From NCBI RefSeq assembly GCF_013116825.1, contig NZ_JABFNS010000095.1, positions 1 to 36,848 of the forward strand: a stretch of 36,848 nucleotides of DNA, read 5' to 3'. The translations under genes were made by a program, and so were the position numbers. Positions 1 through 8,190 of the stretch are shown here, piece by piece (position 1 is the stretch's first letter; every line of letters starts with the position of its first letter). The DNA comes from Myxococcus xanthus. GTDB lineage: Bacteria; Myxococcota; Myxococcia; Myxococcales; Myxococcaceae. Under the pieces are notes generated by a model, which had not been told where the DNA came from, made no database searches, and saw nothing but the letters and a program-made list of their open reading frames with translations.

Positions 1-1
1 G

Positions 2-844
2 TTCCAGGTGTCGGGCGTGGCGAACGTGGCGGGCGGGGAGATTTTCGGTCTCCAGACGGCATTCGGCGGCAACCTCGCCTTCGGTGGCGGGACGGGCGGG
101 CAGGTGTCCGCCGTCTTCAACATGGCCGAGCGGGACTTCACGGGCTTCCAGGTGAGCACCACGGCGAACCGCGCGGCGGCGCGCCTCCGTGGAGTGCAGG
201 CGGCCGTGGGCATCAACCTGGCGGAGCGGCTCGCGGGCGCGCAGGTGGGCCTCATCAACATCTCCGGGGACGTCGCGGGCGCGCAGGTGGGCCTCATCAA
301 CGTGGCGGCCGAGGTGCGCGGCGTGCAGCTGGGGTTCATCAACATCGCGGATGACGTGTCGGTGCCCATCGGCTTCTTGAGCATCGTGCGCAAGGGGCGC
401 TTCGTGCTGGAGCTCTCCGCCGACGACGTCATGCCCCTGTCGGTGGGCATCAAGTATGGGAGCCGGACCGTCTATGTGCTGGCCACCACGGGCGTGGGGA
501 TTGGCAAGGACTCGCTGCGGACCTTCCTCAACATGGGCCTGGGCGTGCACGTCCCGCTGGATGCGGCGGACCGCTACTCGCTGGACGTGGACCTGTCGTA
601 CGGGAGCTGGCAGCCGAACTTCTATGGCTCGGGGCCCAAGAACACGCTGTTCCGGATGCGCGCCACGCTGGGGTGGGAGCTCAAGCGGCGCTTCGCGCTC
701 TTTGGTGGTGTGTCCCTCAACGCGTACGACCCGTCGTCGCAGGACGAGTACCGCGACGTGAGCTGGCTGCCGCAGTGGAAGCTGGGCCGCGGCCCCGGCG
801 GCGTCCGGATGTGGCCCGGCCTGCTGCTGGGCGTGCGCATCTGA
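2..844 (+). CDS. Repeat-containing surface protein, 5' end cut off by the window
   Basis: The reading frame is already open at the first base (Phe-Gln before the first possible GTG at 8), so the gene very likely starts upstream. The visible 280 residues begin with degenerate repeats of the type G-x-Q-x-G-x-x-N, for example GAQVGLINI, GAQVGLINV and GVQLGFINI, spaced 14 residues apart. The second half is free of repeats, rich in alternating hydrophobic and aromatic residues, and looks like beta structure (cell-surface or outer-membrane). The pattern resembles the surface-repeat families annotated in Leptospira and myxobacteria, but I cannot assign a function. It converges on the hydrolase gene that ends at 872. 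Confidence 0.75.
   Translation, partial: FQVSGVANVAGGEIFGLQTAFGGNLAFGGGTGGQVSAVFNMAERDFTGFQVSTTANRAAARLRGVQAAVGINLAERLAGAQVGLINISGDVAGAQVGLINVAAEVRGVQLGFINIADDVSVPIGFLSIVRKGRFVLELSADDVMPLSVGIKYGSRTVYVLATTGVGIGKDSLRTFLNMGLGVHVPLDAADRYSLDVDLSYGSWQPNFYGSGPKNTLFRMRATLGWELKRRFALFGGVSLNAYDPSSQDEYRDVSWLPQWKLGRGPGGVRMWPGLLLGVRI
231..301 (+). repeat. 29-bp perfect direct repeat, 42-nt period
   Basis: Positions 231-259 and 273-301 are identical over 29 bases. The offset is 42 nt, or exactly 14 codons, so the repeat keeps the frame of the surface-protein gene and encodes two copies of the AGAQVGLIN unit. Flanking units are diverged at the DNA level, so this pair looks like a recent duplication or conversion. 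Confidence 0.9.
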
Positions 845-871
845 GGCGCATCCTCCAGGTTCAGCAGTAGC

Positions 872-1645
872 TCAGCGCAGCCACGCCAACACCGCCTGAG
901 GCGCGTCCACGTGGACGAAGTGCCCGGCTTCCGGCAGCGTCTCCACCGGGCAACCCGCGGCCACCAGGCGCTCCACGTCCGCGTCACTCACATACTTCGA
1001 GCGGCCACCCCGAAGGCACCGCATCGGCGGCCCGTCCTTGCGCTCCACCGCCGTCCACAGGTCCGTGTCATTCACGCGCGAGTGCAGGCCCGCCAGTGCC
1101 TGCCGGTCGAAGCGCCAGCGCACGCCGCTCTCCACCGTCACCAGGTTCATCAGCAGCCAGTCCGCCAGCGACTCCGACAAGCCGCGGCCCGTGAGCTCCG
1201 CGCGCATCGCCCGGCGGTTCTCCGCCTGGGCCGGTGCCTGGAGCAGGATGCCCAGCACCTTGCCGCTCTCCGACAAGTCTCCCGGGACGGGCCCCGGGGC
1301 GATGTCCAGCAGCGACACGCTCCGGACGGACTCCGGCACATTGAGGCTCGCCGCGAGCGTCACCCGTCCCCCGAGTGAATGCCCCACCCAGTCGAACGGA
1401 CCCTGGAACCCCTGCGCACGCGCCGTGTCCACCACGTCCCGGGCCATGCTGTAGAGGTCCGAGTTCGCCGGCAGGGCAGGGGACGTCCCATGCCCGGTGA
1501 GGTCCGGCAGGAGGATGCGCCGGCTCGGGTCCGCCGCGCTCCACGCCGTCGCCAGTGAGCGCAGATTGCGCCCCGTGCCCAGGAAGCCGTGCAGCATCAC
1601 CGTGGGCACATCGCCCTCACCCACCAGGAAACTCTCGAGGACCAT
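872..1645 (-). CDS. Alpha/beta-fold hydrolase (YbfF-like esterase)
   Basis: A 257-residue single-domain hydrolase, the usual length for this family. The oxyanion-hole motif HGFLG lies at residues 19-23, the nucleophile elbow GHSLGG carries Ser90, and the C-terminal GHFVH supplies the catalytic His242. The segment CLRGGRSKYV before the last third is typical of the YbfF/BphD-like esterase group. It has no signal peptide, so it is probably cytoplasmic; the substrate is unknown. It is divergent from the NTF2-like gene, with 95 bp between the two starts. Confidence 0.85.
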   Translation of the reverse strand: MVLESFLVGEGDVPTVMLHGFLGTGRNLRSLATAWSAADPSRRILLPDLTGHGTSPALPANSDLYSMARDVVDTARAQGFQGPFDWVGHSLGGRVTLAASLNVPESVRSVSLLDIAPGPVPGDLSESGKVLGILLQAPAQAENRRAMRAELTGRGLSESLADWLLMNLVTVESGVRWRFDRQALAGLHSRVNDTDLWTAVERKDGPPMRCLRGGRSKYVSDADVERLVAAGCPVETLPEAGHFVHVDAPQAVLAWLR

Positions 1646-1740
1646 GCGATTCGTGCCTTTCTCGCCGCCCCGTTCGCCTTGACGCGGGGTGGGCCGTGCC
1701 GCTTCATACCTTGAACGCCCCGCCTGACGAGGTCTTCCGC

Positions 1741-2322
1741 GTGCCTACCGTTTCCTTGCTCCTCTTCGTGCTCGCCTCTACGCCCGCGAACACGGCCCCC
1801 GCCGACCCGAAGGCAGCCATCACCGCCGTCCTGGATGATTGGCACCAGGCCGCCGCCGTCGCGGACGAGGCGCGCTACTTCGGCCACTTCACCGACGACG
1901 CGGTGTACCTGGGCACCGATGCCACCGAGCGTTGGACCCGTGATGAATTCCGCGCCTGGGCGAAGCCGTACTTCTCCAAGGGCAAGGCCTGGAACTTCAA
2001 GGCGACGTCACGCCACATCTTCCTCTCGAAGGATGGCGCGGTGGCCTGGTTCGACGAGGCGTTGGATACGCCCAACCTGGGCCCCAGCCGCGGCAGCGGC
2101 GTGCTGGTGAAGGACGCCGGCACCTGGAAGATTGCCCAGTACAACCTCTCCATCCCCATCCCCAACGACGTGCTGCCGGAGGTGAAGCGGCGCATCGAGC
2201 GGCACCTGGCCCGGAGCCAGAAGACGCCCGGGAAGCCCTCCACCTGGAAGGTGCCGCCGGCGAAGGTGCCCTCGCCGGAGACGCCGCCCATCAAGGAGCG
2301 GGCGCCCGCCCAGGCGAACTAG
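1741..2322 (+). CDS. Secreted SnoaL/NTF2-like domain protein
   Basis: A 193-residue protein from a GTG start. The frame is open back to 1555, but GTG 1741 gives a clean signal peptide (VPTVSLLLFVLASTPANTA) with a purine-rich GACGAGG about 10 nt upstream. Residues 25-145 match the cone-shaped SnoaL-like/DUF4440 pattern: a helix with DDWHQAAAVADEARYFGHF, then the conserved W-T-R-D-E-F-R-W-A segment and beta strands ending in GTWKIAQYNLS. The tail is proline- and lysine-rich and probably disordered. The role may be ligand binding or a small isomerase-like activity; no catalytic function can be assigned. Confidence 0.8.
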   Translation: MPTVSLLLFVLASTPANTAPADPKAAITAVLDDWHQAAAVADEARYFGHFTDDAVYLGTDATERWTRDEFRAWAKPYFSKGKAWNFKATSRHIFLSKDGAVAWFDEALDTPNLGPSRGSGVLVKDAGTWKIAQYNLSIPIPNDVLPEVKRRIERHLARSQKTPGKPSTWKVPPAKVPSPETPPIKERAPAQAN

Positions 2323-2327
2323 CCTCC

Positions 2328-3665
2328 TCACAACCCGAAGGGATACGTGTCGGGCGCGTCCTCCTCCCCGCGCCCGGCATCCGAGTCCAACGGGCGCAAT
2401 GCCCGCGTCTCGTCGTAGTGCAGCACCGCGTCGAACTGCGCGGGCAGGTTCGCGTGGAAGTAGTGGCTCCACCGCTCGGTGCGCGGCGCGTACACCACGC
2501 CGATGGCGCGCTCCAGACGGCGCTCGTGCAGGCCGCCCGCCGCTTCGCCCAGCTCGGCCATGCGCAGCAGGAACGCGGGCATGCCCACGTCGTGGAACAG
2601 GCGCTCGTAGCTGCCGGACATGGCGGGCTGGATGCGGCGTCGCAGGCCGGGCTCGTCCCATTCGTGCGCGGCGATGACCACGCCCGTGTACGTGGTGAAG
2701 CCCACGTTGTAGGTCGCCGCGCCGTGCCGCTCGCGCAGGAGCTGGCCCACGTTGAGCTCCCCCTGGTCACCCATCTGCGTGGCGCGGGCATCACCCAGGT
2801 GGGAGTTGTGCGCCCAGATGACGAGCCGGGCCGGTGGACCGCTGCGTGACAGGTGCGCCGCGAGCGCGTCCACCGTGTCCGCCATGTGCGTGTCACGCAG
2901 GTTCCAGCCTTCGTGCCGGCCCGCATATACGGCGCGGTAGTACGCCTCCGCGTTGGCGACGAGCCGGGCGTTCTGCTCGGCGTGGAAGCGGGCGTCCGCG
3001 TCCTCGGGCCCTCGAGTCCTCCGCCGCTGCAACTCCACGAACTGGGCCCAGACCTGCTCCTCGCATGAGTCCGCCTGGCCCAACGTGGTGGACTGGCCAT
3101 AGACGTGAGGCTCGGGGCCGAAGGGGTCGAAGCAGGAGTAGCGCTCGCGGGCCCGCTGCGCGGCATCCGGGTCCACCGTGTCCAGCCAGGCCACCACTTC
3201 CCGCATGGAGTCGTGAAGGCTGTACAGGTCCATGCCGTAGAAGCCCGCACGCTGCTTCGGTGGCACCGTGGCGTTGTGGGCACGCATCCAGGTGACCAGC
3301 TCCTCCATCTCCCGGTTGCGCCACATCCACCGCGGGAATCGCTGGAAGTTGCCCAGGGCGCCACCGGCCGTCGTGTCCTGACCGTTACCCCGCACGAACG
3401 CGTCGACACGGAGGGCGGCCGGCCAGTCGGCCTCCACCACCAGCGCGCGGAAGCCCTGTTCGGCGATGAGGCGGCGGGTGAGGGTGGCGCGTGCCTGATA
3501 GAACTCGTGTGTCCCGTGTGTGGCCTCGCCCAGCAGGACGAACCGCGCATCACCGATGCTCTCGATGAGCGGGTCCAGGTCCGAAGCGCGGCCCGACACG
3601 GGGAGCGCGGCGGCTCGGATGCCCTCCAGCAGGGCGGCCGACACCTCCGGGGCGTCCTCCTTCAT
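2328..3665 (-). CDS. Erythromycin esterase family protein
   Basis: A 445-residue protein of the erythromycin esterase/succinoglycan-biosynthesis family (PF05139, COG2312). The N-terminal LLGEATHGTHEF carries the Glu and His (residues 47 and 50 from this start) that in Ere enzymes form the active site, followed by ALVVEADWP. Later family landmarks are the VIWAHNSHLGDAR segment and a GFTTYTG motif. ATG 3665 was preferred over ATG 3674 because GAGG lies about 10 nt upstream of the former and only 1 nt from the latter. Known relatives include macrolide esterases, but most environmental members have unknown substrates, so resistance is not implied. It ends 5 bp from the convergent NTF2-like gene. 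Confidence 0.85.
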   Translation of the reverse strand: MKEDAPEVSAALLEGIRAAALPVSGRASDLDPLIESIGDARFVLLGEATHGTHEFYQARATLTRRLIAEQGFRALVVEADWPAALRVDAFVRGNGQDTTAGGALGNFQRFPRWMWRNREMEELVTWMRAHNATVPPKQRAGFYGMDLYSLHDSMREVVAWLDTVDPDAAQRARERYSCFDPFGPEPHVYGQSTTLGQADSCEEQVWAQFVELQRRRTRGPEDADARFHAEQNARLVANAEAYYRAVYAGRHEGWNLRDTHMADTVDALAAHLSRSGPPARLVIWAHNSHLGDARATQMGDQGELNVGQLLRERHGAATYNVGFTTYTGVVIAAHEWDEPGLRRRIQPAMSGSYERLFHDVGMPAFLLRMAELGEAAGGLHERRLERAIGVVYAPRTERWSHYFHANLPAQFDAVLHYDETRALRPLDSDAGRGEEDAPDTYPFGL

Positions 3666-3674
3666 TGAACCCAT

Positions 3675-4108
3675 GCCTCACAAGGTGGGGCGGACCTGGG
3701 GGAGTGCCCATCGTGCCTTTTCCTCAGCCCGGGCGGCGGACGGGGAGGCACCCCCTCTGTTGCATTCACGCGGCCGCATGCCAGCGCCCCATCGGGCCCC
3801 AGCCCCAGGCAGGCATCGCAGTCCGGGGCTGGACCTCACCGAAGGGGATGGCTCGGGTGCCGGTGTCCATGGCCGGCGCGTCGTCCGCCCAGCTCGTGGC
3901 GGCGAAGGCGGGTCGCGACGACTCCGACAAGGCGCCCATCAAGGCGGAGACGGGTGACACCCCATCGAAGCGAGCGAGCCGCGCCGCGTCTCCAATCCGT
4001 TCCGCGTGAATACCTCGGGGCTCCGTCGGAGCTGCGTTGCGCGAGTGAATCGCTCCATGCACAAGGCGCGCGGCGACCCGTTCCGGGCCGCCGTTCTCCG
4101 GAGGGGAA
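3675..4108. other. 434-bp stretch without a convincing gene; residual coding signal at 3766-3960
   Basis: No complete gene with start site and recognisable product is visible. From about 3781 to 3960, roughly 90% of positions congruent to 1 modulo 3 are G or C, the bias seen in real genes here. That phase fits both a minus-strand frame that stops at 3766 (ending GRWHAAA) and a plus-strand frame that stops at 4009, because the two share wobble positions. The bias fades beyond about 3960 and I see no ribosome-binding site. It may be a small unrecognised gene or a decayed fragment. Confidence 0.35.
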
Positions 4109-6172
4109 ATGTCCCGCACGTGGAGCATGGTATCGGCCGTGTGGCTCGCGGCTTGTAACGCACAGGTTTCCGACGCGGATGAATCGCAGGACGCGGCGCC
4201 ACCACACGAGACGGTGAGCCGTCAGGAGTCATGGGACGGTGAGCTGGAGGTCGTGGTGGTGGATCCGCCCGCGCCCGCCGCGTCGTGGGAAGAGTACTTC
4301 GTGAAGCAGGGGAACCGGCACCGCCAGGTGCGCTTCGAACACGGCGCGCCGCCGGGACTGCGTAGCGGGCTCCAGGTGAAGGTGCGTGGACGCGAACAGG
4401 GCGGCCAGCTCATCGCCCAGGGCGTGGACGTGGACACCCATGCCGCGTCCTCGCTGAGCACGGTGAGCGCGTGTGGCGTCAGCGGCGTGCAGCGCAGCCT
4501 GGTCATCATGACGGAGTTCCCCGGCATGGCGCGGCCCGGCCTCACTCCGCAGGCGGTCCACGACGTGTTCTTCTCCACGACGCGCCGTTCCCTGGCGGAT
4601 TACTGGAGCGAGGTGTCCGAGGGCCGCACCACCACCACGGGCGACGTGGTGGCTTGGTACACGCTGGACCGCGCCTATTCGTGCAGTGAAGGCGCGGCCA
4701 TGCGTGAGGCCGCGGTGCGGGCGGCGGACGCGGACGTGGACTTCACGCGGTACGACCGTATCTTCATTGTCCACCCACGACCGCAGGCGGGCTGTTCCTA
4801 CGCAGGTCAGGCCACGGTGTCGTGTGGGCAGGTGCAGACGGCGGACGGTACCGTGACGGCCTCCACGTCGTGGCTCGTGGCGGAGTCCATGATGGTCCAC
4901 GACAGTGCCGTGGAGTTGGTGACGCACGAGGCGGGGCACAACCTCACGTTGGGCCACGCGAGCTCGCGCGACTTCGGCGCGGAGGCCCTGGGCCTGCCGG
5001 GGGCGACGGGGGGCATCGACGAGTACGGGGATGTCTTCTCGACGATGGGACGGTGGAACCTGGGCCACTACGCGGCGCCGCAGAAGGCACGCATCGGCTG
5101 GCTGGATGCGTCCTCGGTGGCCGAAGTGGACGGCGTGGACGGCACCTTCACCCTCGCGCCCGTGGTCGCGTCGGGCGGGCTGAAGGCGCTCAAGGTGCGG
5201 CGGCGGCCTGGGAGCGATGACTGGCTGTGGTTGGAGTACCGCCAGCCCGTGGGGGGCTATGAGGCGACGCTGGCGCCACAGGTGTTCGGCGGAGCGCTCG
5301 TGCACTACGCGGATGCGGCGACGCAGAGTGGCTCGCACCTGCTCGACTTCACGCCGCAGACGGCGTCGTGGACCGACCCGGCCTTGCTTCCGGGCACGAC
5401 GTGGGACGACCCCTACAGCACCCTCTCCGTGACTGTGAACGCGGCGACGTCCGCGGGACTCGTCGTGAGCATCGCGCACCGTCAATCCGCATGCGTCCGC
5501 GCACCCCACGAGGTGCAGGTGACGTCCTTCTCCCCCACGTCCTGGCCCGGAGGCCGGCCGGAGTTCGAGGTCGTTCTCGTCAACCACGACTCGCCTACGT
5601 GTTCGCCGTCCGCCTTCCAGCTCTCCGCCCTCCTTCCGCAAGGGTGGGGCTCCGACCGGCTGCCCGCGCAAGTCACTGTCGCCGCGTCCGCCTCGTCGTC
5701 GCTGGGCCTCCAGGCGTATGCGCCCTACAGCGCGGCGCCCGGCACGTACGCCGTGGGCATGGCCGTCACACGAGATGGCCACACGGTGCAAGGCACGGCG
5801 GACATCGACATCGTCGAGCGATGTCTCACCGCGCCGCCCACGGTGACGGTGTCCCCTCAGACTGTGACGGCGGCTCCGGGCACGGACGTCACGTGGACGG
5901 TGGCCGTGACGAACAACGACGCCGGTGGCTGTGATTGGGTCTGGTACGACTTCTATTCAAGCCTGCCCTCGGGTTGGGACACCGCCTTCTCCGACTGGGG
6001 TGTGAATCTGCCCCCAGGTGGTGCCTTCACCTTCACGATGACCAAGTCCATTCCGCTGAGCGCACGTGGCGCCCACGCGGTGGACCTGGACATCTTCAAG
6101 GACGAGTACGGCCTCCTGTGGCGCGGCACCTTCACGGTGGAGGTGGTCGAGCCGCTGACACGCGCACGCTGA
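4109..6172 (+). CDS. M11 (gametolysin-like) zinc metalloprotease lipoprotein with two C-terminal beta domains
   Basis: A 687-residue protein. GGAGGGG sits just upstream of the ATG. The N-terminus is a short hydrophobic signal ending in a lipobox (VWLAAC, Cys16), so a lipoprotein is likely. The zinc site HEAGHNLTLGH (H273, E274, H277, H283) and a downstream DVFSTMGR Met-turn define the metzincin-type peptidase M11 fold. From about residue 450 there are two successive Ig-like NEW3/alpha-galactosidase-associated repeats (roughly 455-570 and 571-683), each with a Cys pair. The likely job is degradation of extracellular protein or glycoprotein. A strong hairpin follows the stop. Confidence 0.88.
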   Translation: MSRTWSMVSAVWLAACNAQVSDADESQDAAPPHETVSRQESWDGELEVVVVDPPAPAASWEEYFVKQGNRHRQVRFEHGAPPGLRSGLQVKVRGREQGGQLIAQGVDVDTHAASSLSTVSACGVSGVQRSLVIMTEFPGMARPGLTPQAVHDVFFSTTRRSLADYWSEVSEGRTTTTGDVVAWYTLDRAYSCSEGAAMREAAVRAADADVDFTRYDRIFIVHPRPQAGCSYAGQATVSCGQVQTADGTVTASTSWLVAESMMVHDSAVELVTHEAGHNLTLGHASSRDFGAEALGLPGATGGIDEYGDVFSTMGRWNLGHYAAPQKARIGWLDASSVAEVDGVDGTFTLAPVVASGGLKALKVRRRPGSDDWLWLEYRQPVGGYEATLAPQVFGGALVHYADAATQSGSHLLDFTPQTASWTDPALLPGTTWDDPYSTLSVTVNAATSAGLVVSIAHRQSACVRAPHEVQVTSFSPTSWPGGRPEFEVVLVNHDSPTCSPSAFQLSALLPQGWGSDRLPAQVTVAASASSSLGLQAYAPYSAAPGTYAVGMAVTRDGHTVQGTADIDIVERCLTAPPTVTVSPQTVTAAPGTDVTWTVAVTNNDAGGCDWVWYDFYSSLPSGWDTAFSDWGVNLPPGGAFTFTMTKSIPLSARGAHAVDLDIFKDEYGLLWRGTFTVEVVEPLTRAR

Positions 6173-6188
6173 ACGTGAATGCGGTCCG

Positions 6189-6215
6189 CTCGCGGCGGGC
6201 AGGTGCCGCCGCGAG
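6189..6215 (+). terminator. Hairpin terminator after the M11 protease
   Basis: CTCGCGGCGG (6189-6198) pairs perfectly with CCGCCGCGAG (6206-6215) around a 7-nt loop, 16 nt after the stop codon. There is no clear U-run, which is common for hairpins in this GC-rich genome, so termination is inferred from position and stability. Confidence 0.6.
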
Positions 6216-6368
6216 TGTTCCGTCGTGACTTCAGGATGCCCTAGCGCCCAGCGTGCTGCCGCCACGCGCCGAGGATGTGCCCGGCCGCTGCGTCCACGCC
6301 CCTGTCGGGGCCGGAGCGCGACGCCAGGGGGCCCCGGCTACATGGCCAGGACGATTGTCGTGAAAATA

Positions 6369-6384
6369 TAGGTCAATTGACCTA
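6369..6384. promoter_or_regulatory. Perfect 16-bp palindrome, probable TetR operator
   Basis: TAGGTCAATTGACCTA is fully self-complementary and sits in an unusually AT-rich patch (about 6361-6391) in otherwise GC-rich DNA, 52 bp before the proposed start of the oxidoreductase gene that is co-transcribed with a TetR gene. Size and symmetry match a TetR-family dimer site. Autoregulation of the operon is inference. Confidence 0.65.
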
Positions 6385-6436
6385 ATAAAAGCTCCAGGCG
6401 GCGTGGATGGCCCACGCCGGGCGGGTGGAGCGCGTC

Positions 6437-7528
6437 ATGGTGGTTGAGGACAGTGTCGTTCTGGTGGGGGGCTACGGCGTGGTGGGGACGTGGCTCGCGC
6501 AGTTGCTGCGGGAGCGGCATCCGGACCTTCCGCTGGTCATCGCTGGCCGTCGTCGCGAGCCCGCGGAGGCGTTGGCCCGAAGGCTGGGGAACGCGGAAGC
6601 CGCGGTGCTGGATGTGACGGCGCCCGACCCGCTGGCGTGCCTGTCCGGACGGCCCAGGGCCGTGGTGTCGCTGGTCAATGACCCGGACGATGCGGTGCTG
6701 CGCTCGGCGGTCCGGGAAGGCGTGGCGGTGCTCGACATCACCCGCTGGACGTCGCGTGTGAAGTCGGCGGTGCTGCGGCTGTCGGGGACGCCCCCACGGG
6801 CACCCGTCCTGCTCAGCTCCGCGTGGATGGCGGGACTGGTGCCCCGGCTCGTCGCGGGCGCGTCGGAGCGGGTGGGGGGCGCCGAGCGCGTCGACGTGGG
6901 CATCCGCTTCGCCCTGGCGGACCAGGCGGGTCCGGATTCGGTGGAGTACATGGACCGGCTGGGGATGGCCTTCGACATCACGGAGGGAGGGAAGGAGCGG
7001 CAGGTGTTGCCGCTGACGGACGGCCGCCGGGTGATGTTCCCGGATGGGCGGCCCACGCGTGTCTTCCGGCTCGACACGCCCGAGCAGGCCACGCTGCCGC
7101 TGGTGCTGGGCGCGCGCACGGTGTCGACGCGGCTGGGGTTCGATTCGGGCACCGTCACCTGGACGCTCGCGGCGCTCCAGCAGGTGGGGCTGCTCCGGCT
7201 GCTCCAGCATCCCCGCCTGACATCCGTGCGGCGCGCGCTGATGGCCAGCAGCGGCACGGGCGGTGAGGCGGCGTGGGTGGCGGACGTGGAAGGCCCTCGC
7301 GGGGCGCTGCGCATCGAAGTGGTGGACCCGAAGGGACAGGCCCACCTCACGGCCGTGGGCGCGGTGCTGGGGACGGAGCGATTGCTGGGGTGGGATGGCG
7401 CGCCGCCTCCCGCCGCGGGCGTGTGGTTCCCGGAGCACGACGCGCGCGCGGAGCAGGCCCTGGACGCCCTGCGCGGGTGCGGCGTCCAGGTCCGGTTCGA
7501 GGAACAACCGCGCCGGGAGGCGGCCTGA
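6437..7528 (+). CDS. Saccharopine-dehydrogenase-like NAD(P)-binding oxidoreductase
   Basis: A 363-residue protein starting MVVEDSVVLVGGYGVVGTW. ATG 6437 was chosen because GTGGAG lies 8 nt upstream and the Rossmann motif GGYGVVG begins at residue 10; ATG 6407 is possible. The VLVGGYGVVG - VIAGRR - AAVLDV pattern is the saccharopine dehydrogenase NADP-binding domain, as in trans-acting enoyl reductases and related enzymes. The substrate is unknown. Its stop TGA shares one base with the ATG of the following TetR gene (TGATG), indicating translational coupling, and an operator-like palindrome lies upstream. Confidence 0.8.
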   Translation: MVVEDSVVLVGGYGVVGTWLAQLLRERHPDLPLVIAGRRREPAEALARRLGNAEAAVLDVTAPDPLACLSGRPRAVVSLVNDPDDAVLRSAVREGVAVLDITRWTSRVKSAVLRLSGTPPRAPVLLSSAWMAGLVPRLVAGASERVGGAERVDVGIRFALADQAGPDSVEYMDRLGMAFDITEGGKERQVLPLTDGRRVMFPDGRPTRVFRLDTPEQATLPLVLGARTVSTRLGFDSGTVTWTLAALQQVGLLRLLQHPRLTSVRRALMASSGTGGEAAWVADVEGPRGALRIEVVDPKGQAHLTAVGAVLGTERLLGWDGAPPPAAGVWFPEHDARAEQALDALRGCGVQVRFEEQPRREAA

Positions 7529-8190
7529 TGCCACGCGCCACGCGGGGGAAGCTGCCGTCGTCGAAGCCTCGCGAGGGGACCGCGGTCCACGCCAAGGGGA
7601 CCGAGCGCGTGGCGTCCATCCTCGATGCGGCCACCGACACCCTGGTGGAGGAGGGCCATTCGGGGCTCACGCTGCGCCGGGTGGCTCAGCGGGCGGGGCT
7701 CAGCGTGGGCAACCTTCAGTACTACTTCCCCGCGAAGCAGGACGTGGTGCGGGCGCTGCTCGCGCGCTACCTGGAAGCCGCCAGCCAACGGGTGCATGCG
7801 CGGGTGGAGGAAGGCGGCCGTGCGCCGGTGGAGCGGCTTCGTCGCGCGGTGGAGGCCCTGCTGGAGGACCAGGAGTCACCGCGCCATTGTCAGCTCTTCG
7901 CGGAGCTGTGGGCGCTCGCCGCACGGGATGAGATGGTCGCGGACGCGCTCGCCGTCTTCTACGCGGGCTTCCGGGCGGGCGTCGTGGCGCTGCTGCGTGA
8001 ACTGGCGCCCGGGCTCAGCCCGTCACGCCTGGAGCGTCGCGCGGCGCTGGTGGTCGCATTCCTGGAGGGGCTGTCGCTCTTCAGAGGCGGCGGTGCGCTC
8101 CGAAGGGCCTCGGTGCCTGGGTTGGAGCAGGAGCTGCGGGCCGTGTTGGAGGAGGCCCTGGCGGGCGTCCCCGCCGCCGGGAAGCTATGA
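7528..8190 (+). CDS. TetR/AcrR family transcriptional regulator
   Basis: A 220-residue protein, typical TetR length. After a basic N-terminal extension of about 22 residues, the HTH region reads LTLRRVAQRAGLSVGNLQYYF (about residues 47-67), followed by K-Q-D-V-V-R-A-L-L as in the family consensus. The C-terminal half is helical and would hold the ligand-binding and dimer core. It overlaps the oxidoreductase gene by one base and probably represses that operon through the palindrome at 6369-6384. Its 3' end overlaps the convergent PilZ gene by 6 bp. Confidence 0.9.
   Translation: MPRATRGKLPSSKPREGTAVHAKGTERVASILDAATDTLVEEGHSGLTLRRVAQRAGLSVGNLQYYFPAKQDVVRALLARYLEAASQRVHARVEEGGRAPVERLRRAVEALLEDQESPRHCQLFAELWALAARDEMVADALAVFYAGFRAGVVALLRELAPGLSPSRLERRAALVVAFLEGLSLFRGGGALRRASVPGLEQELRAVLEEALAGVPAAGKL

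Noticed and set aside
4229..5791. A 520-codon frame antisense to the M11 protease
   Set aside because: Arg- and His-rich shadow of the real gene.
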